A stretch of 64,000 nt of DNA from Mumia sp050632745 (GCF_050632745.1 NZ_JBODSD010000001.1:1116001-1180000), one strand, 5' to 3'. Positions 31,482 to 40,538 are shown, counted from the first letter of the stretch. The notes: generated by a model from the letters alone, not told the origin. Program-made: numbers and translations.

Positions 31482-32474
31482 TCAGTCGCCGCCCTCGCGG
31501 GAGGCCAGCAGGCGGCGGAAGGAGTCGACGCGGGCGGCGTCGAGGCGTCCCTCGGCCACCGCCTCGTCGAGCGCGCACTCGGGGTCGTCGGCCGTGTGCT
31601 GGCATCCCCGTGGGCACTCCTCGGCGACGTCGGCGAGGTCCGGGAACGCCGCGAGCAGGCGCTCGACCGACACGTGGGCGAGGCCGAAGCTGCGGATCCC
31701 CGGTGTGTCCACGATCCAGCCCCCGAACGGGAGCGGGAGCACCCGCGTCGACGTGGACGTGTGCCGCCCCCGCCGGCTGACGGCGTTCACGTCCCCGGTG
31801 GCGAGCGCCGCGTCAGGGACGAGCGCGTTGACGAGGGTGGACTTGCCGACGCCGGAGTGCCCGACGAGCACGCTCGTACGCCCTCGCAGCCGCTCGCGGA
31901 CCATCTCGAGGTCGCCGCCGCGCTCGGTCACGACCACGTCCACCTCGAGCGGGAGCAGGGTCTCGACCAGCGGGGCCGGGTCGCCGATGTCCGCCTTCGT
32001 GAGGCACACCAGCGGAGTCATGCCCGCGTCGTACGCCGCGACGAGGCAGCGGTCGATGAGCCGGGGACGCGGCGGCGGGTCGGCGAGCGCGGCCACGACG
32101 ACCATCTGGTCGGCGTTCGCGACGATGACGCGCTCGATCGGGTCGTTGTCGTCTGCGGTGCGTCGCAGGACGGTCGTGCGGTCCTCGACCTCGACGATGC
32201 GGGCCAGCGTGTCCAGCGCGCCCGAGGTGTCACCGACGACCCGGACGCGGTCGCCGACCACCACCGCCTTGCGGCCGAGCGGGCGGGACTTCATCGCGGT
32301 CACCGTGCGCTCGTCGTCGCCGACCAGCAGGGCGTAGCGACCGCGGTCGACCCCGACGACCCAACCGGTCTCGGCGTCGTCGTAGCTCGGGCGCTCCTTG
32401 GTCCGCGGTCGGGTGCGCCGACGGGGACGGTCGAACTGCTCGTGCGGCCGGTCCTCGTCGTAGCGCTGCGTCAC
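31482..32474 (-). CDS. rsgA: ribosome small-subunit-dependent GTPase A
   Basis: 330 residues. Circularly permuted GTPase acting late in 30S maturation: N-terminal OB fold, then G4 (CLTKAD), G1 (GHSGVGKSTLVNAL) and G3 (VDTPGIRSFGL) in permuted order, and a C-terminal zinc finger (CPRGCQHTADDPECAL). The N-terminal 35 residues form a basic, Arg-rich extension. Its start overlaps the aroA stop by four bases, a common actinomycete pairing. Confidence 0.95.
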   Translation of the reverse strand: MTQRYDEDRPHEQFDRPRRRTRPRTKERPSYDDAETGWVVGVDRGRYALLVGDDERTVTAMKSRPLGRKAVVVGDRVRVVGDTSGALDTLARIVEVEDRTTVLRRTADDNDPIERVIVANADQMVVVAALADPPPRPRLIDRCLVAAYDAGMTPLVCLTKADIGDPAPLVETLLPLEVDVVVTERGGDLEMVRERLRGRTSVLVGHSGVGKSTLVNALVPDAALATGDVNAVSRRGRHTSTSTRVLPLPFGGWIVDTPGIRSFGLAHVSVERLLAAFPDLADVAEECPRGCQHTADDPECALDEAVAEGRLDAARVDSFRRLLASREGGD

Positions 32475-33742
32475 GACGCGAACCGCTCCCAGTCCTGCTC
32501 GAACCCGGGATAGGTCTTCGCGGTCGTGGCGACGTCGTGGACGCGGACGTCCTTGACCGCCAGCCCGAGCACGGCGGCGGCGTGCGCCATCCGGTGGTCG
32601 GCGTAGGTCTCGAGCGCGGCGCCGTGCAGCGGCCGCGGGTGGATCGTGAGTCCGTCGGGCTGCTCGTCGACCTCACCGCCCATCCGCGTGATCTCGGCGG
32701 TGAGGGCGGCGAGCCGGTCGGTCTCGTGCCCTCGGAGGTGGGCGATGCCGGTGAGCGTCGACGGCTCGGCGGCCAGGGACGCGACCGCGGCGACCACCGG
32801 CGTGAGCTCGCCCTCGTCGCGGAGGTCCAGCGTGACGCCCTTCAGGGTCTCGGGCGCGGTCACGACGAGGTCGCCACCGTCGAAGGCGACCTCAGCCCCG
32901 AACGCCTCCGCGATGGCCCGCCAGCGGTCGCCGGCCTGATCGGTCTCGCGCGGCCAGTGCCGCACGCGGACCCGGCCGCCGGTCACCAGCGCCCCGGCGA
33001 CGAACGCGCCGGCGTTGGACAGGTCCGGCTCGATCGCGGCGTCGTACGCGGCGACGGGACCGGGCGCGACCACCCAGCGGTCCGCCGTGGTGTCGACCCT
33101 GACGCCCCGGCGCCGGAGCTCGGTGAGCGTCATCTCGACGTGCGGGGCGGACGGGACGGGCGGTCCGTCGTGGCGGATGTCGATCCCCGCGTCGAAGCGC
33201 GCGCCGACCAGCAGCAGCGCGGAGAGGAACTGGCTCGACGCCGACGCGTCGATCGTGATCGGACCGCCCGCGACGTGACCGGTCCCGGCGACGGTGAAGG
33301 GCATCGTGCCGCGACCGTCGTCGTCGATGCGGACGCCGAGCGCGCGCAGGCTGCTGATCGTCGTCGCCATCGGCCGCTCGCGGGCCCGAGGATCGCCGTC
33401 GAAGGTGACCGCGCCGTCGACCAGCGCGGCGACCGGCGGCACGAAGCGCATGACGGTGCCCGCCAGACCCACGTCGACCGTGACCGCGTCGCGCGCGGAC
33501 CGCGACAGCGGCTCGACGGTCCAGGCGTCGTCCCCGCCCGTGATAGACGCTCCGAGGGACCGCAGCGCGTCGGCCATCAGCGTGGTGTCGCGCGAGACGA
33601 GCGGGCGCGCCAGACGTGACGGGCCGTCCGCGAGCGCCGACAGGATCAGCGCACGGTTGGTCTGCGACTTCGATCCCGGGAGCGACACGGTCGCGTCGAC
33701 GGGATCAGGGCGGAACGGGGCGGCCCACAGCGGTGACGTCAT
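32471..33742 (-). CDS. aroA: 3-phosphoshikimate 1-carboxyvinyltransferase (EPSP synthase)
   Basis: 423 residues. Transfers enolpyruvyl from PEP to shikimate 3-phosphate in aromatic amino acid synthesis. Motifs: LPGSKSQTNRALILSALADGPS (N-terminal phosphate/PEP loop), VDVGLAGTVMRFVPPVAALV, DASASSQFLSALLLVGARF, LRGHETDRLAALTAEI and TYADHRMAHAAAVLGLAV. ATG 33742. Upstream of and overlapping rsgA. Confidence 0.96.
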   Translation of the reverse strand: MTSPLWAAPFRPDPVDATVSLPGSKSQTNRALILSALADGPSRLARPLVSRDTTLMADALRSLGASITGGDDAWTVEPLSRSARDAVTVDVGLAGTVMRFVPPVAALVDGAVTFDGDPRARERPMATTISSLRALGVRIDDDGRGTMPFTVAGTGHVAGGPITIDASASSQFLSALLLVGARFDAGIDIRHDGPPVPSAPHVEMTLTELRRRGVRVDTTADRWVVAPGPVAAYDAAIEPDLSNAGAFVAGALVTGGRVRVRHWPRETDQAGDRWRAIAEAFGAEVAFDGGDLVVTAPETLKGVTLDLRDEGELTPVVAAVASLAAEPSTLTGIAHLRGHETDRLAALTAEITRMGGEVDEQPDGLTIHPRPLHGAALETYADHRMAHAAAVLGLAVKDVRVHDVATTAKTYPGFEQDWERFAS

Positions 33743-33784
33743 CGCAGCCGAGCCTATCCGACCGGCGCGGCGAGGACGGTCGCG

Positions 33785-34462
33785 TCAGGGCGTCCGCCCA
33801 GGCCGTACGGCGGTGCCCACGACGAGCGGGACGATGGTCGGGAGCCACGTCGGCATCCGCAGGTGGCTGATCGACGCGACCTCCAGCGGCGACGCGTGCA
33901 GGTGCTCCTCGAAGCGGCGGTTGGCCCGGCAGCCATCGGCCAGACGTCGCTGGAGCGGGGTGACGAGGTCCTGGAGCGCTCCCCGCAGCGGGCCGCCGCG
34001 GACGTGCTCGTGGAACAGGAAGCGTCCTCCCGGGCGGAGCACCCGGTGGACCTCTGCCAGCGCGCGAGCGGGGTCGTCGACCGAGCAGAAGAGGAGGGAC
34101 GCCGTCACCACGTCGAAGCTGGCGTCCGGGAACGCGAGGTCGTGCGCGTCCCCGTCCCTCACCTCGGCCGGGAGCGCCAGGCCGGCGAGCCGGTGCCGCA
34201 GCTGTTCTCGGAACGCCGGGTTCGGTTCGACGAGCACGAGGTCGTCGACCGTCGCGGGATAGTGGTCCAGCGAGAACCCGTTGCCGGCCCCGATCTCCAG
34301 CACGCGCCCGCTCGCGACGGCGAGCTGGTCGTGCCGGATCCGGGACTGGCCTGCGCGCTCGACCCGCTCCATCATCGACGGGTACCAGCCGGCGAACTGA
34401 CGCTGGCTGCGGGTTGCGGTGGCGGTCGTGCTGGCGGTGGTTCGTGCCGTCGTGGTGGTCAT
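33785..34462 (-). CDS. class I SAM-dependent methyltransferase
   Basis: 225 residues from ATG 34462, after a short Thr/Ala-rich N terminus. Motif I is RVLEIGAGNGFSLDHYP, with LVLVEPNPAFREQLRHRL, DLAFPDASFDVVTASLLFCSVDDPARALAEVHRVLRPGGRFLFHEHVRGG. This resembles the UbiE/METTL7-like methyltransferases. Divergent from the hotdog-fold gene with an 18-bp palindrome between them. Confidence 0.88.
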   Translation of the reverse strand: MTTTTARTTASTTATATRSQRQFAGWYPSMMERVERAGQSRIRHDQLAVASGRVLEIGAGNGFSLDHYPATVDDLVLVEPNPAFREQLRHRLAGLALPAEVRDGDAHDLAFPDASFDVVTASLLFCSVDDPARALAEVHRVLRPGGRFLFHEHVRGGPLRGALQDLVTPLQRRLADGCRANRRFEEHLHASPLEVASISHLRMPTWLPTIVPLVVGTAVRPGRTP

Positions 34463-34508
34463 GAGGCGATCCTCGGGGAGCGGCAGCGGCCGCCGCATGG
34501 CCGTTTGC

Positions 34509-34526
34509 GGCCATCTGCAGATGGCC
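34509..34526. promoter_or_regulatory. 18-bp perfect palindrome in a divergent promoter region
   Basis: GGCCATCTGCAGATGGCC is perfectly symmetrical and lies 47 bases from each start, between the methyltransferase (34462, minus) and the hotdog-fold gene (34573, plus). It is a strong candidate for a dimeric operator controlling both. Confidence 0.65.
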
Positions 34527-34572
34527 CGAACCGGTGATGCCGACGACGGGGCGCCCGCGGTTCGGTGGTTCC

Positions 34573-35322
34573 ATGACCATGCACGCTGCGTCCCAGACAC
34601 GGTTGGACCCACGCGAGAACGGCCCCCGGGGCCACTCCAACGGAGGGTTCGCCTGCGGAACTTTCGCCGGCCTCGTCGGCGGTACGGCGGAGGTGCGGCT
34701 GCTCGCCAAGGTGCCGCTGGGCGTCGATCTCGCCGTCGACGTCGAAGGACCCACGGCGAAGGTCGGTCGTCACGACCGCGTCCTCGCGACCGTCCGCGCG
34801 ACGGAGCCGTTCGTCTCCGCGCCGCCGGTCGTCCCCACGTTCGACGAGGCGGCGGCCGCCCGGCTGAACCACCCGTTCCGCGCCGTGACGCATCCGCTGT
34901 CGACCTGCGTGGTGTGCGGACCGAGGAGGAGCGACGGTCTCGCCGTCACGCCAGGACCTCTCGACAGCGACGCCGACGTGCTCGCGACGCCCTTCGTCCC
35001 CACCGAGGCGTTCGCGCCCGAGGGACAGGTGCGGGACGAGGTCCTGTGGGGAGCACTCGACTGCCCGAGCTACCCGGCGGCGGCGATGCGCAGCGGGGCC
35101 TTCTGCCTGCTGGGAAGCCTCGAGGCCCACGTACGGCGCCGGGTCGACGTCGGCGAGCGGCTGGTCGTGGTCGGGTGGACCCGAGAGGCAGGAAACCGTG
35201 CGACGCGCACCGCATCGGCGATGATCGACGAGACGGGCGACGTCGTGGCCTCGGCGCGGGCCGTGTGGGTCGCCGTCCGCCACCAGCGGGTCGCACGCGC
35301 CGTCGCCCGCCTGCGTGCCTGA
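34573..35322 (+). CDS. hotdog-fold thioesterase-like protein
   Basis: 249 residues from ATG 34573; ATG 34579 or GTG 34534 is possible. LSTCVVCGPRRSDGLAVTPGPL and EVLWGALDCPSYPAAAM resemble actinobacterial double-hotdog proteins with a CxxCG motif followed by a W-A-LDCP segment. A thioesterase role is inferred from fold only. It is 18 bases upstream of the hydrolase-LuxR fusion gene and probably in one transcript with it. Confidence 0.7.
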   Translation: MTMHAASQTRLDPRENGPRGHSNGGFACGTFAGLVGGTAEVRLLAKVPLGVDLAVDVEGPTAKVGRHDRVLATVRATEPFVSAPPVVPTFDEAAAARLNHPFRAVTHPLSTCVVCGPRRSDGLAVTPGPLDSDADVLATPFVPTEAFAPEGQVRDEVLWGALDCPSYPAAAMRSGAFCLLGSLEAHVRRRVDVGERLVVVGWTREAGNRATRTASAMIDETGDVVASARAVWVAVRHQRVARAVARLRA

Positions 35323-35340
35323 GGGCGAGAGGGGACGAGG

Positions 35341-36387
35341 ATGCTCGGCATCGAGGACCAGGTGGTCCGGACGACGACGGTCGCCGGCGACACGGTCGCG
35401 TACGCCGTCGTCGGCCACGGGCCCCCGGTCGTCGTCGGCGGTTGGTGGTGCAGCCACCTGTCGTTGAACTGGCGGGACCCGCTGTTCCGGGAGTACCTCT
35501 CGCGGCTCGCCGCCCGGCACTCGATCATCCGCTACGACCGGCCGGGGACCGGCGCGTCGCCTCCCGACGGCGCGATCCCGCTGACGCTCGACGCCGAGGT
35601 CGAGGTGATGACGGGGATCGCGGACGCGCTGAGCCTCGAGCGCTTCGCCGTCGTCGGCGCCTCGTCCGGCGGCGCTACCGCGGTGGCCTTCGCGGCGAGC
35701 CGGCCGAAGGAGGTGACGCGGCTCGTCCTGTACGGCGCGTTCGCACGCGGCGAGGACCTCGCTCCCGAGGCGGCACGTACCGCGATGGTCGACGTCATCG
35801 GCGCGCACTGGGGTCTGGGATCGCGCCTGCTCGCCGACGTCTTCGTCCCTGGCGCGTCGAACGAGGAGCGCGAGGCGTTCGCGGCGTTCCAGCGCGCGTC
35901 GGCCACCCGGGAGCAGGCAGCCGCCTCGCTCGCCGCGACCTACGAGCTCGACGTCACCGAGGCCCTGGCCGAGCTGCGTCTGCCCACCACCGTGATCCAC
36001 CGCCGCGAGGACCGAGCCGTTCCCTTCGCTCTTGGCGCCGACGTCGCGCGCCGGATCAGGGGCGCGAGGTTCGTGGCGCTGGACGGGGTCGACCACTTCC
36101 CGTGGCGAGGGGACTCCTCAGCGGTCGCCGACGCCACCTTGCGCGGTCTGGGCCACCGCGTGGAGGTGAAGCCCGACCCGCCCGGGCCGGAGTCGGTCAC
36201 CCGACGGGAGCGCGAGATCCTCGAGCTGGTCTCGGCCGGGCTCACCGACACCGAGATCGCCGAACGGCTCGTGATCAGCGTCCACACGGTGCACCGCCAC
36301 ATCGCCAACGCCCGCACGAAGCTCGGGGTCCGCTCCCGCGCCGCGGCAGCCGTCACGATGGCGCAGGTCAAGCAGCCACGACCGTGA
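35341..36387 (+). CDS. alpha/beta hydrolase fused to a LuxR-type DNA-binding domain
   Basis: 348 residues. Residues 1-270 or so form an alpha/beta hydrolase: VVGHGPPVVVGGWWCSHL, HSIIRYDRPGTGASPP, nucleophile elbow VVGASSGG with Ser, RREDRAVPF and DGVDHFPWRG with the His. The C terminus from about 285 is a LuxR helix-turn-helix: TRREREILELVSAGLTDTEIAERLVISVHTVHRHIANARTKLGV. The whole protein looks like a one-component regulator whose sensor is a hydrolase that binds, or possibly cleaves, a small ligand. It follows the hotdog gene, so that gene and the divergent methyltransferase are plausible targets. Confidence 0.88.
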   Translation: MLGIEDQVVRTTTVAGDTVAYAVVGHGPPVVVGGWWCSHLSLNWRDPLFREYLSRLAARHSIIRYDRPGTGASPPDGAIPLTLDAEVEVMTGIADALSLERFAVVGASSGGATAVAFAASRPKEVTRLVLYGAFARGEDLAPEAARTAMVDVIGAHWGLGSRLLADVFVPGASNEEREAFAAFQRASATREQAAASLAATYELDVTEALAELRLPTTVIHRREDRAVPFALGADVARRIRGARFVALDGVDHFPWRGDSSAVADATLRGLGHRVEVKPDPPGPESVTRREREILELVSAGLTDTEIAERLVISVHTVHRHIANARTKLGVRSRAAAAVTMAQVKQPRP

Positions 36388-36402
36388 CGTCGCCGCCGGG
36401 AC

Positions 36403-36930
36403 TCAGACCGGCAGCGCCTTCTTCACGTGCACCGCGGTGTCGTGGATCGACTCCTGCACGGACCCGGTCGCCTCGACGACCTTGTCCTTCGCGCGCCGGG
36501 CCAGGATCTTCTTGTGCGGGTCCGGGTCCAGCGTCGACATCAGCAGGCCGCCGATCATCGACAGGTTCTTGGTGAAGTGGATCTTCTGGTTCGCCGCCGA
36601 CTGGGGGTCGTTCTCCTGCCAGAACGGGTGCCCGGCGACCGTCGTGGGCACCATCGTCCCGGCGAGCACCAGGGCGGACAGCCGCGGGAAGCGGCCGAGC
36701 GCCAGCGCCGTCCCGAAGCCGACGTGCAGAGCCCCGTTGAGGCGGACCATCGTGACGGGGTCGGTCGGGACCGGCGCACCCGGCGCGACCGACTCGACGA
36801 ACCCGGCGATCCTGTCCGTCACGGGCTTGACGCGTTCGGCCATCATCGGGGCGTTGCGCAGGGCGTTCACCCCGCCGTAGACGAACATCGAGGCGAGCAT
36901 CGGGCGGGCGACGTTGCGCAGCATGGTCAT
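36403..36930 (-). CDS. DoxX family membrane protein
   Basis: 175 residues. NVARPMLASMFVYGGVNALRNAP opens a four-helix DoxX-like membrane domain (VRLNGALHVGFGTALALGRFPRLSALVLAGTMVPTTVAGHPFW, NLSMIGGLLMSTLDPD). The C terminus is cytoplasmic and Lys-rich. Members associate with redox homeostasis in mycobacteria. It is 29 bases downstream of the FAD reductase start on the other side of a short gap, same strand arrangement as listed. Confidence 0.85.
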   Translation of the reverse strand: MTMLRNVARPMLASMFVYGGVNALRNAPMMAERVKPVTDRIAGFVESVAPGAPVPTDPVTMVRLNGALHVGFGTALALGRFPRLSALVLAGTMVPTTVAGHPFWQENDPQSAANQKIHFTKNLSMIGGLLMSTLDPDPHKKILARRAKDKVVEATGSVQESIHDTAVHVKKALPV

Positions 36931-36959
36931 GCTCTCTTCCTACCCCGTCACGCCGCCGC

Positions 36960-38198
36960 CTACACATCACCGAGGTCGGAGAGCGCGACCTCGGGGTCGG
37001 CGAGACGCGCGGGATCGACACGTCGACCCACCAGCGCCTCGAGCGGCTCGACGCCGTCGTCCCACATGTTCACGTGCATGGCCGCCTGGACGACCCCGTC
37101 GCGCAGCCAGAACGCCTGGAACTCCAGCGGCCCCTCGACGTCGGTGCTGCCGCGTACGACCACCTCGGTCGCGGAGACGTCCTCCACGTGCCCGACGTAC
37201 TCCATCCCCAGGTCGTACTGGTCGGTGAAGAAGAACGGCAGCTTGTCGAACGTGACGTCCTGACCGAGCATCGACCGTGCCGCCACCGGGCCGGAGTCGT
37301 TGGCCATCGCCCAGTGCTCCACGCGGACCCGTCTGCCGAGGCGCGGGTTGTCGACGGCGGCGATGTCGCCCGCCGCCCACACCGCGCTGTCGGAGGTGCG
37401 CAGGCCGGCGTCGGTGTCGATGCCGTTGCCGCCCTCCAGCCCCGCGGCGAGGCCCCAGTCGCTCTGCGGGGCGGCACCGATCCCGACGACCACGGCGCCG
37501 GCAGGCAGCTCGTCGCCGTCGCTGGTCACCACCGACGTCACGGACCCGTCCGAGCCGCGGATCTCCGCGACGCCGCTGCCGAGGCGCAGGTCCACGCCGT
37601 GCTTGCGGTGCAGTGCCGCGAACACCTCCGCGACGCGGTCGCCGAGGACCCGCTGCAGGGGCAGGTCGGCGGTCTCGAGGACCGTGACCGGCACGCCGTG
37701 GCTGCGCGCGGCGGCGGCGACCTCGAGCCCGATCCACCCGGCACCGATCACGACCAGCGGACCGCCGCCGTCGATCGCCTCCTTGATCCGCTCCGCCTCG
37801 GGCATGTCGCGCAGGTAGAGGACGCCGTCGAGGTCGGCCCCGGGTATGTCGATCCGGCGCGGCCAGGAGCCCGTGGCGAGCAGCAGCTTGTCGTACGCCA
37901 GGGTGCCGCCGTCCTCGAGCTCCAGGAGGCGGTCGGCGAGGCGGACGCCGGTGACCATCGTCTCCGTCCGCAGGTCGATGTCCTTCTCTCGCCACCAGTC
38001 GGCGTCGTGGAGGTACGCCGCGGTCTCCGGCTCCGACCCGAGCAGGTAGCCCTTCGACAGGACCGGCCGCTCGTACGGTGGTCGGTCCTCCACCGTGACC
38101 AGCACGACCGCGCCGTCGAACCCCTCCTCGCGGAGCGTCGCCGCCGCGCTCCCGCCGGCCAGTCCGCCGCCCACCACCACGTACGTCTCGTCGCTCAT
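36960..38198 (-). CDS. FAD-dependent NAD(P)H oxidoreductase (ferredoxin reductase-like)
   Basis: 412 residues. FAD-binding YVVVGGGLAGGSAAATLREEGFDGAVVLVT, substrate region YERPVLSKGYLLGS, the NAD(P)-binding GPLVVIGAGWIGLEVAAAARSHGVPVTVLE and the FAD ribityl motif VWAAGDIAAVDNPRLGRRVRVEHWAMAND match the BphA4/putidaredoxin-reductase group. It probably passes electrons to a ferredoxin, but no partner ferredoxin or P450 is adjacent. Confidence 0.92.
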   Translation of the reverse strand: MSDETYVVVGGGLAGGSAAATLREEGFDGAVVLVTVEDRPPYERPVLSKGYLLGSEPETAAYLHDADWWREKDIDLRTETMVTGVRLADRLLELEDGGTLAYDKLLLATGSWPRRIDIPGADLDGVLYLRDMPEAERIKEAIDGGGPLVVIGAGWIGLEVAAAARSHGVPVTVLETADLPLQRVLGDRVAEVFAALHRKHGVDLRLGSGVAEIRGSDGSVTSVVTSDGDELPAGAVVVGIGAAPQSDWGLAAGLEGGNGIDTDAGLRTSDSAVWAAGDIAAVDNPRLGRRVRVEHWAMANDSGPVAARSMLGQDVTFDKLPFFFTDQYDLGMEYVGHVEDVSATEVVVRGSTDVEGPLEFQAFWLRDGVVQAAMHVNMWDDGVEPLEALVGRRVDPARLADPEVALSDLGDV

Positions 38199-38232
38199 GA
38201 CGGCGACCGTACGCCGGGCGCGGTGGGCCGCG

Positions 38233-40458
38233 CTACCGGACGGACGCGACGATCTCGTCCAGCAGGGCGCTGAAGCGCTGGTTGCGGTCGAGCTGCGGGT
38301 TGGTGATGCGAGGGACGGTGAAGAGCGGGCCGCCGAGGCTCGCGGTGGTCGCGTCGAGGACCTGCCCCGGACGTGCCCTGTTGGCGACCTGCTGCGCGGA
38401 GGTCGCCGACGGGTCGAAGCCCCACTCCTGCCGGGTGCCGCCGGTGCACGGTGCGGTGCCTACGGTCGACACCAGGGGAGTGGATGCCGAGGTCAGGCAG
38501 CTCCCGGCGGTCGGACCGGTCAGCGCGCGCAGGGTCCACCAGCCGGAGTCCTTCCCGCCGTCCCAGACGCGCCAGACGGTCGCCGAGCCGCAGTCGTCGC
38601 TGAGGCGCGTCGACGCGGTGCCCACCCGTCGGCCGGCGTCGACGCAGCGCGTCCCGAAGCCGATCGGGCGGACCGAGAGGCGCGTCGTGGTGGGGAGTCG
38701 GATCGGGCCCAGCGTCGCGGCGTCCGAGGCGCCGCCGCGGTTGACCGCGACCACCTCGTACAGGACGCGGCCTCCGTTCGGCGCCGAGCTGTCGACGAAG
38801 GACGTACCGGTCAGCGGATCTGGACCGGACACGAGCTCTCCGACGACCGCGGCGGACACGGCGAACCGTCCAGCGGCCACGCCGGTGCTCGCACTGCGGT
38901 AGACCTGGTAGCCGTCGGCGCCGGCAACCGCGGACCATCGCAGCGTGACGCCCTCGGGGTCGTCGCTGAGGGCGAGACCGCCCGGGGTGGCCGGGCGTAC
39001 GGGCGTGGGCTCGGTGGGGGTCGGTTCGGTCGGCGTGGGTTCAGTCGGGGTCGGTTCGGTCGGCGTGGGTTCGGTGGGCGTGGGTTCCGTCGGTGTCGGT
39101 GTCGGTCCGGTCGGTGTCGGTCCGGTCGGTTGAGGCTCGGTGGGCTCGGTCTCCTCCGGCGTGCGGGGGTCGGTCGTGCCTGGATCGTCGGTGCCCGGCT
39201 CGTCCGTACCTGGCTCGTCGGTCCCGGGCTCGTCCGTGCCCGGCTCGTCGGCCCCCGGCTCGTCCGCGACGGGCAGGTCCGGGGGGAACGACGGCAGACC
39301 CGGGGGGATCAGCCCGGGCAGGCTGGACGGGACCACGGGCGTGGGCGCGGACGCGTCGGGCTGGACCCGCGGGTCGGGGCCGCCCTCGGGCGCCGACTGC
39401 GACGGACCGGGCAGCGACGGCTCGGGACCGCCGGTCGTCTCGTCCGAGGTCGGGCTGCTCGGCATCCCGAGCGTGATGAACAGGAGCGTGCCGGTGACCG
39501 CAGCGCCCACGACGCCGAGCGTCACGCCCGCTGCGGCGACGCCGTGCGCCGGGGCTGCGGTGACCCAGTCGCGGGCGCGTCCCGCGGCCGTCCCCGCCCA
39601 GCTCGAGCTCCCGCCGGAGCCGGTCGCCGCCGTCGCACCGGTCGATCCCGCGGTCCCCGCCGCGGCGTGCGCGCGGACGTCGGCGACGTACCCGAGTCCG
39701 ACCGCGCCCAGGAGCACCGGCGCCAGCAGTCCGCGGAGGCCGGAGTTGACCTCGACCAGCTCGAGGTAGACGGCGGTGCACCGCGCGCAGCCGTCGAGGT
39801 GCTCGCGGACCTTGGTGGTCTCGCGCTTGCCGAGCCCCTGGCGCACGTACGCGCCGAGGTGCTCGGTGGTCCACCGGCACTCCTCGTCGGCGGTGTCGGC
39901 GAGGTGGACCTGCAGGTACGACTGGCGCAGCCCCTCGCGCGCGCGGTACGCGAGCGCGGAGACGCCGTTGGCCGTCATGCCGAGCATGGGAGCGATGTCG
40001 GCGGGCTTGGCGCCCTCGACGTCGAGGTGCCAGAGCACGAGCTGCCACCGCTCGGGGAGGGCCGCGAAGGCCTGCGCCGCAGCGGAGCTCTCGAAGGCGG
40101 CGACCGCGGTGTCGTCGAACTCGACACCCCCGTCGTACCGCTCGAGGTCGTCCGACGGCTGGACCCGCTTCTCGGCCCGCACGCGGTCGATGTGGAGCCG
40201 TCGGATCGCGGTGAGGAGGTACGCGCGGAAGGCCACGTCGGGTCCCGAGCCGGCGCGCAGCTGGTCGAGGACGCGGATGAAGGCCTCGGACACGAGGTCG
40301 TCGGCGTCGCCGCCACGGACCAGCTGCCGCGCCATGCGCTGGGCGGCGTCGCGGTGACGCTCGAACAGCACGCCGTACGCGTCGTTGTCACCCGCGCGGA
40401 CGGCCGAGATGAGCTCGGCGTCGCTGGGCAGCGTCGGATCGGCGGTGGGATCTGTCAT
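38233..40458 (-). CDS. membrane-anchored ECF sigma factor fused to anti-sigma-like and extracellular domains
   Basis: 741 residues from ATG 40458, set by GGGAGG six bases upstream. Residues 1-165 or so: sigma region 2 (GVLFERHRDAAQRMARQLVRGGDADDLVSEAFIRVLDQLR) and region 4 (ADIAPMLGMTANGVSALAYRAREGLRQ). Residues 190-230: zinc-binding anti-sigma-like motif (HLDGCARCTAVYLELVE). One membrane helix follows (GVAAAGVTLGVVGAAVTGTLLFITLG). Outside: DEPGT and TEPTP repeats, an FN3-like module (GGLALSDDPEGVTLRWSAVAGADGYQVYRSA) and a Cys-containing ricin-like end. Sensor, anti-sigma and sigma functions are in one chain, as in actinobacterial ECF52/53-type proteins. Release of the sigma part would need proteolysis or regulated binding. 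Confidence 0.87.
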   Translation of the reverse strand: MTDPTADPTLPSDAELISAVRAGDNDAYGVLFERHRDAAQRMARQLVRGGDADDLVSEAFIRVLDQLRAGSGPDVAFRAYLLTAIRRLHIDRVRAEKRVQPSDDLERYDGGVEFDDTAVAAFESSAAAQAFAALPERWQLVLWHLDVEGAKPADIAPMLGMTANGVSALAYRAREGLRQSYLQVHLADTADEECRWTTEHLGAYVRQGLGKRETTKVREHLDGCARCTAVYLELVEVNSGLRGLLAPVLLGAVGLGYVADVRAHAAAGTAGSTGATAATGSGGSSSWAGTAAGRARDWVTAAPAHGVAAAGVTLGVVGAAVTGTLLFITLGMPSSPTSDETTGGPEPSLPGPSQSAPEGGPDPRVQPDASAPTPVVPSSLPGLIPPGLPSFPPDLPVADEPGADEPGTDEPGTDEPGTDEPGTDDPGTTDPRTPEETEPTEPQPTGPTPTGPTPTPTEPTPTEPTPTEPTPTEPTPTEPTPTEPTPVRPATPGGLALSDDPEGVTLRWSAVAGADGYQVYRSASTGVAAGRFAVSAAVVGELVSGPDPLTGTSFVDSSAPNGGRVLYEVVAVNRGGASDAATLGPIRLPTTTRLSVRPIGFGTRCVDAGRRVGTASTRLSDDCGSATVWRVWDGGKDSGWWTLRALTGPTAGSCLTSASTPLVSTVGTAPCTGGTRQEWGFDPSATSAQQVANRARPGQVLDATTASLGGPLFTVPRITNPQLDRNQRFSALLDEIVASVR
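39002..39130. repeat. 15-base minisatellite encoding TEPTP repeats
   Basis: About eight units of GGTTCGGTCGGCGTG and variants, coding on the minus strand for the Pro/Thr/Glu-rich stalk of the membrane sigma factor. A neighbouring 15-base repeat (39180-39260) encodes DEPGT units. Both are in-frame length-variable linkers. Confidence 0.85.
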
Positions 40459-40499
40459 GGCGCCTCCCACGGTAGGCGAGATCGCAGGCCCAGAGACAG

Positions 40500-40530
40500 T
40501 TCACGGGAAAAACGAAAAAAACTTCGTGAA
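40500..40530. promoter_or_regulatory. A-rich promoter segment with an inverted repeat
   Basis: TTCACG (40500-40505) and CGTGAA (40525-40530) flank a GGGAAAAACGAAAAAAACTT core, strikingly A-rich for this genome. It lies between the divergent sigma-factor gene (40458) and the GGDEF-like gene (40539 or 40569), so it probably holds one or both promoters. Confidence 0.5.
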
Positions 40531-40538
40531 GTCGCGTC

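Noticed and set aside
39002..39260. CRISPR-like short repeats
   Set aside because: 15-base period in frame with TEPTP and DEPGT peptides; no spacers, no cas genes.
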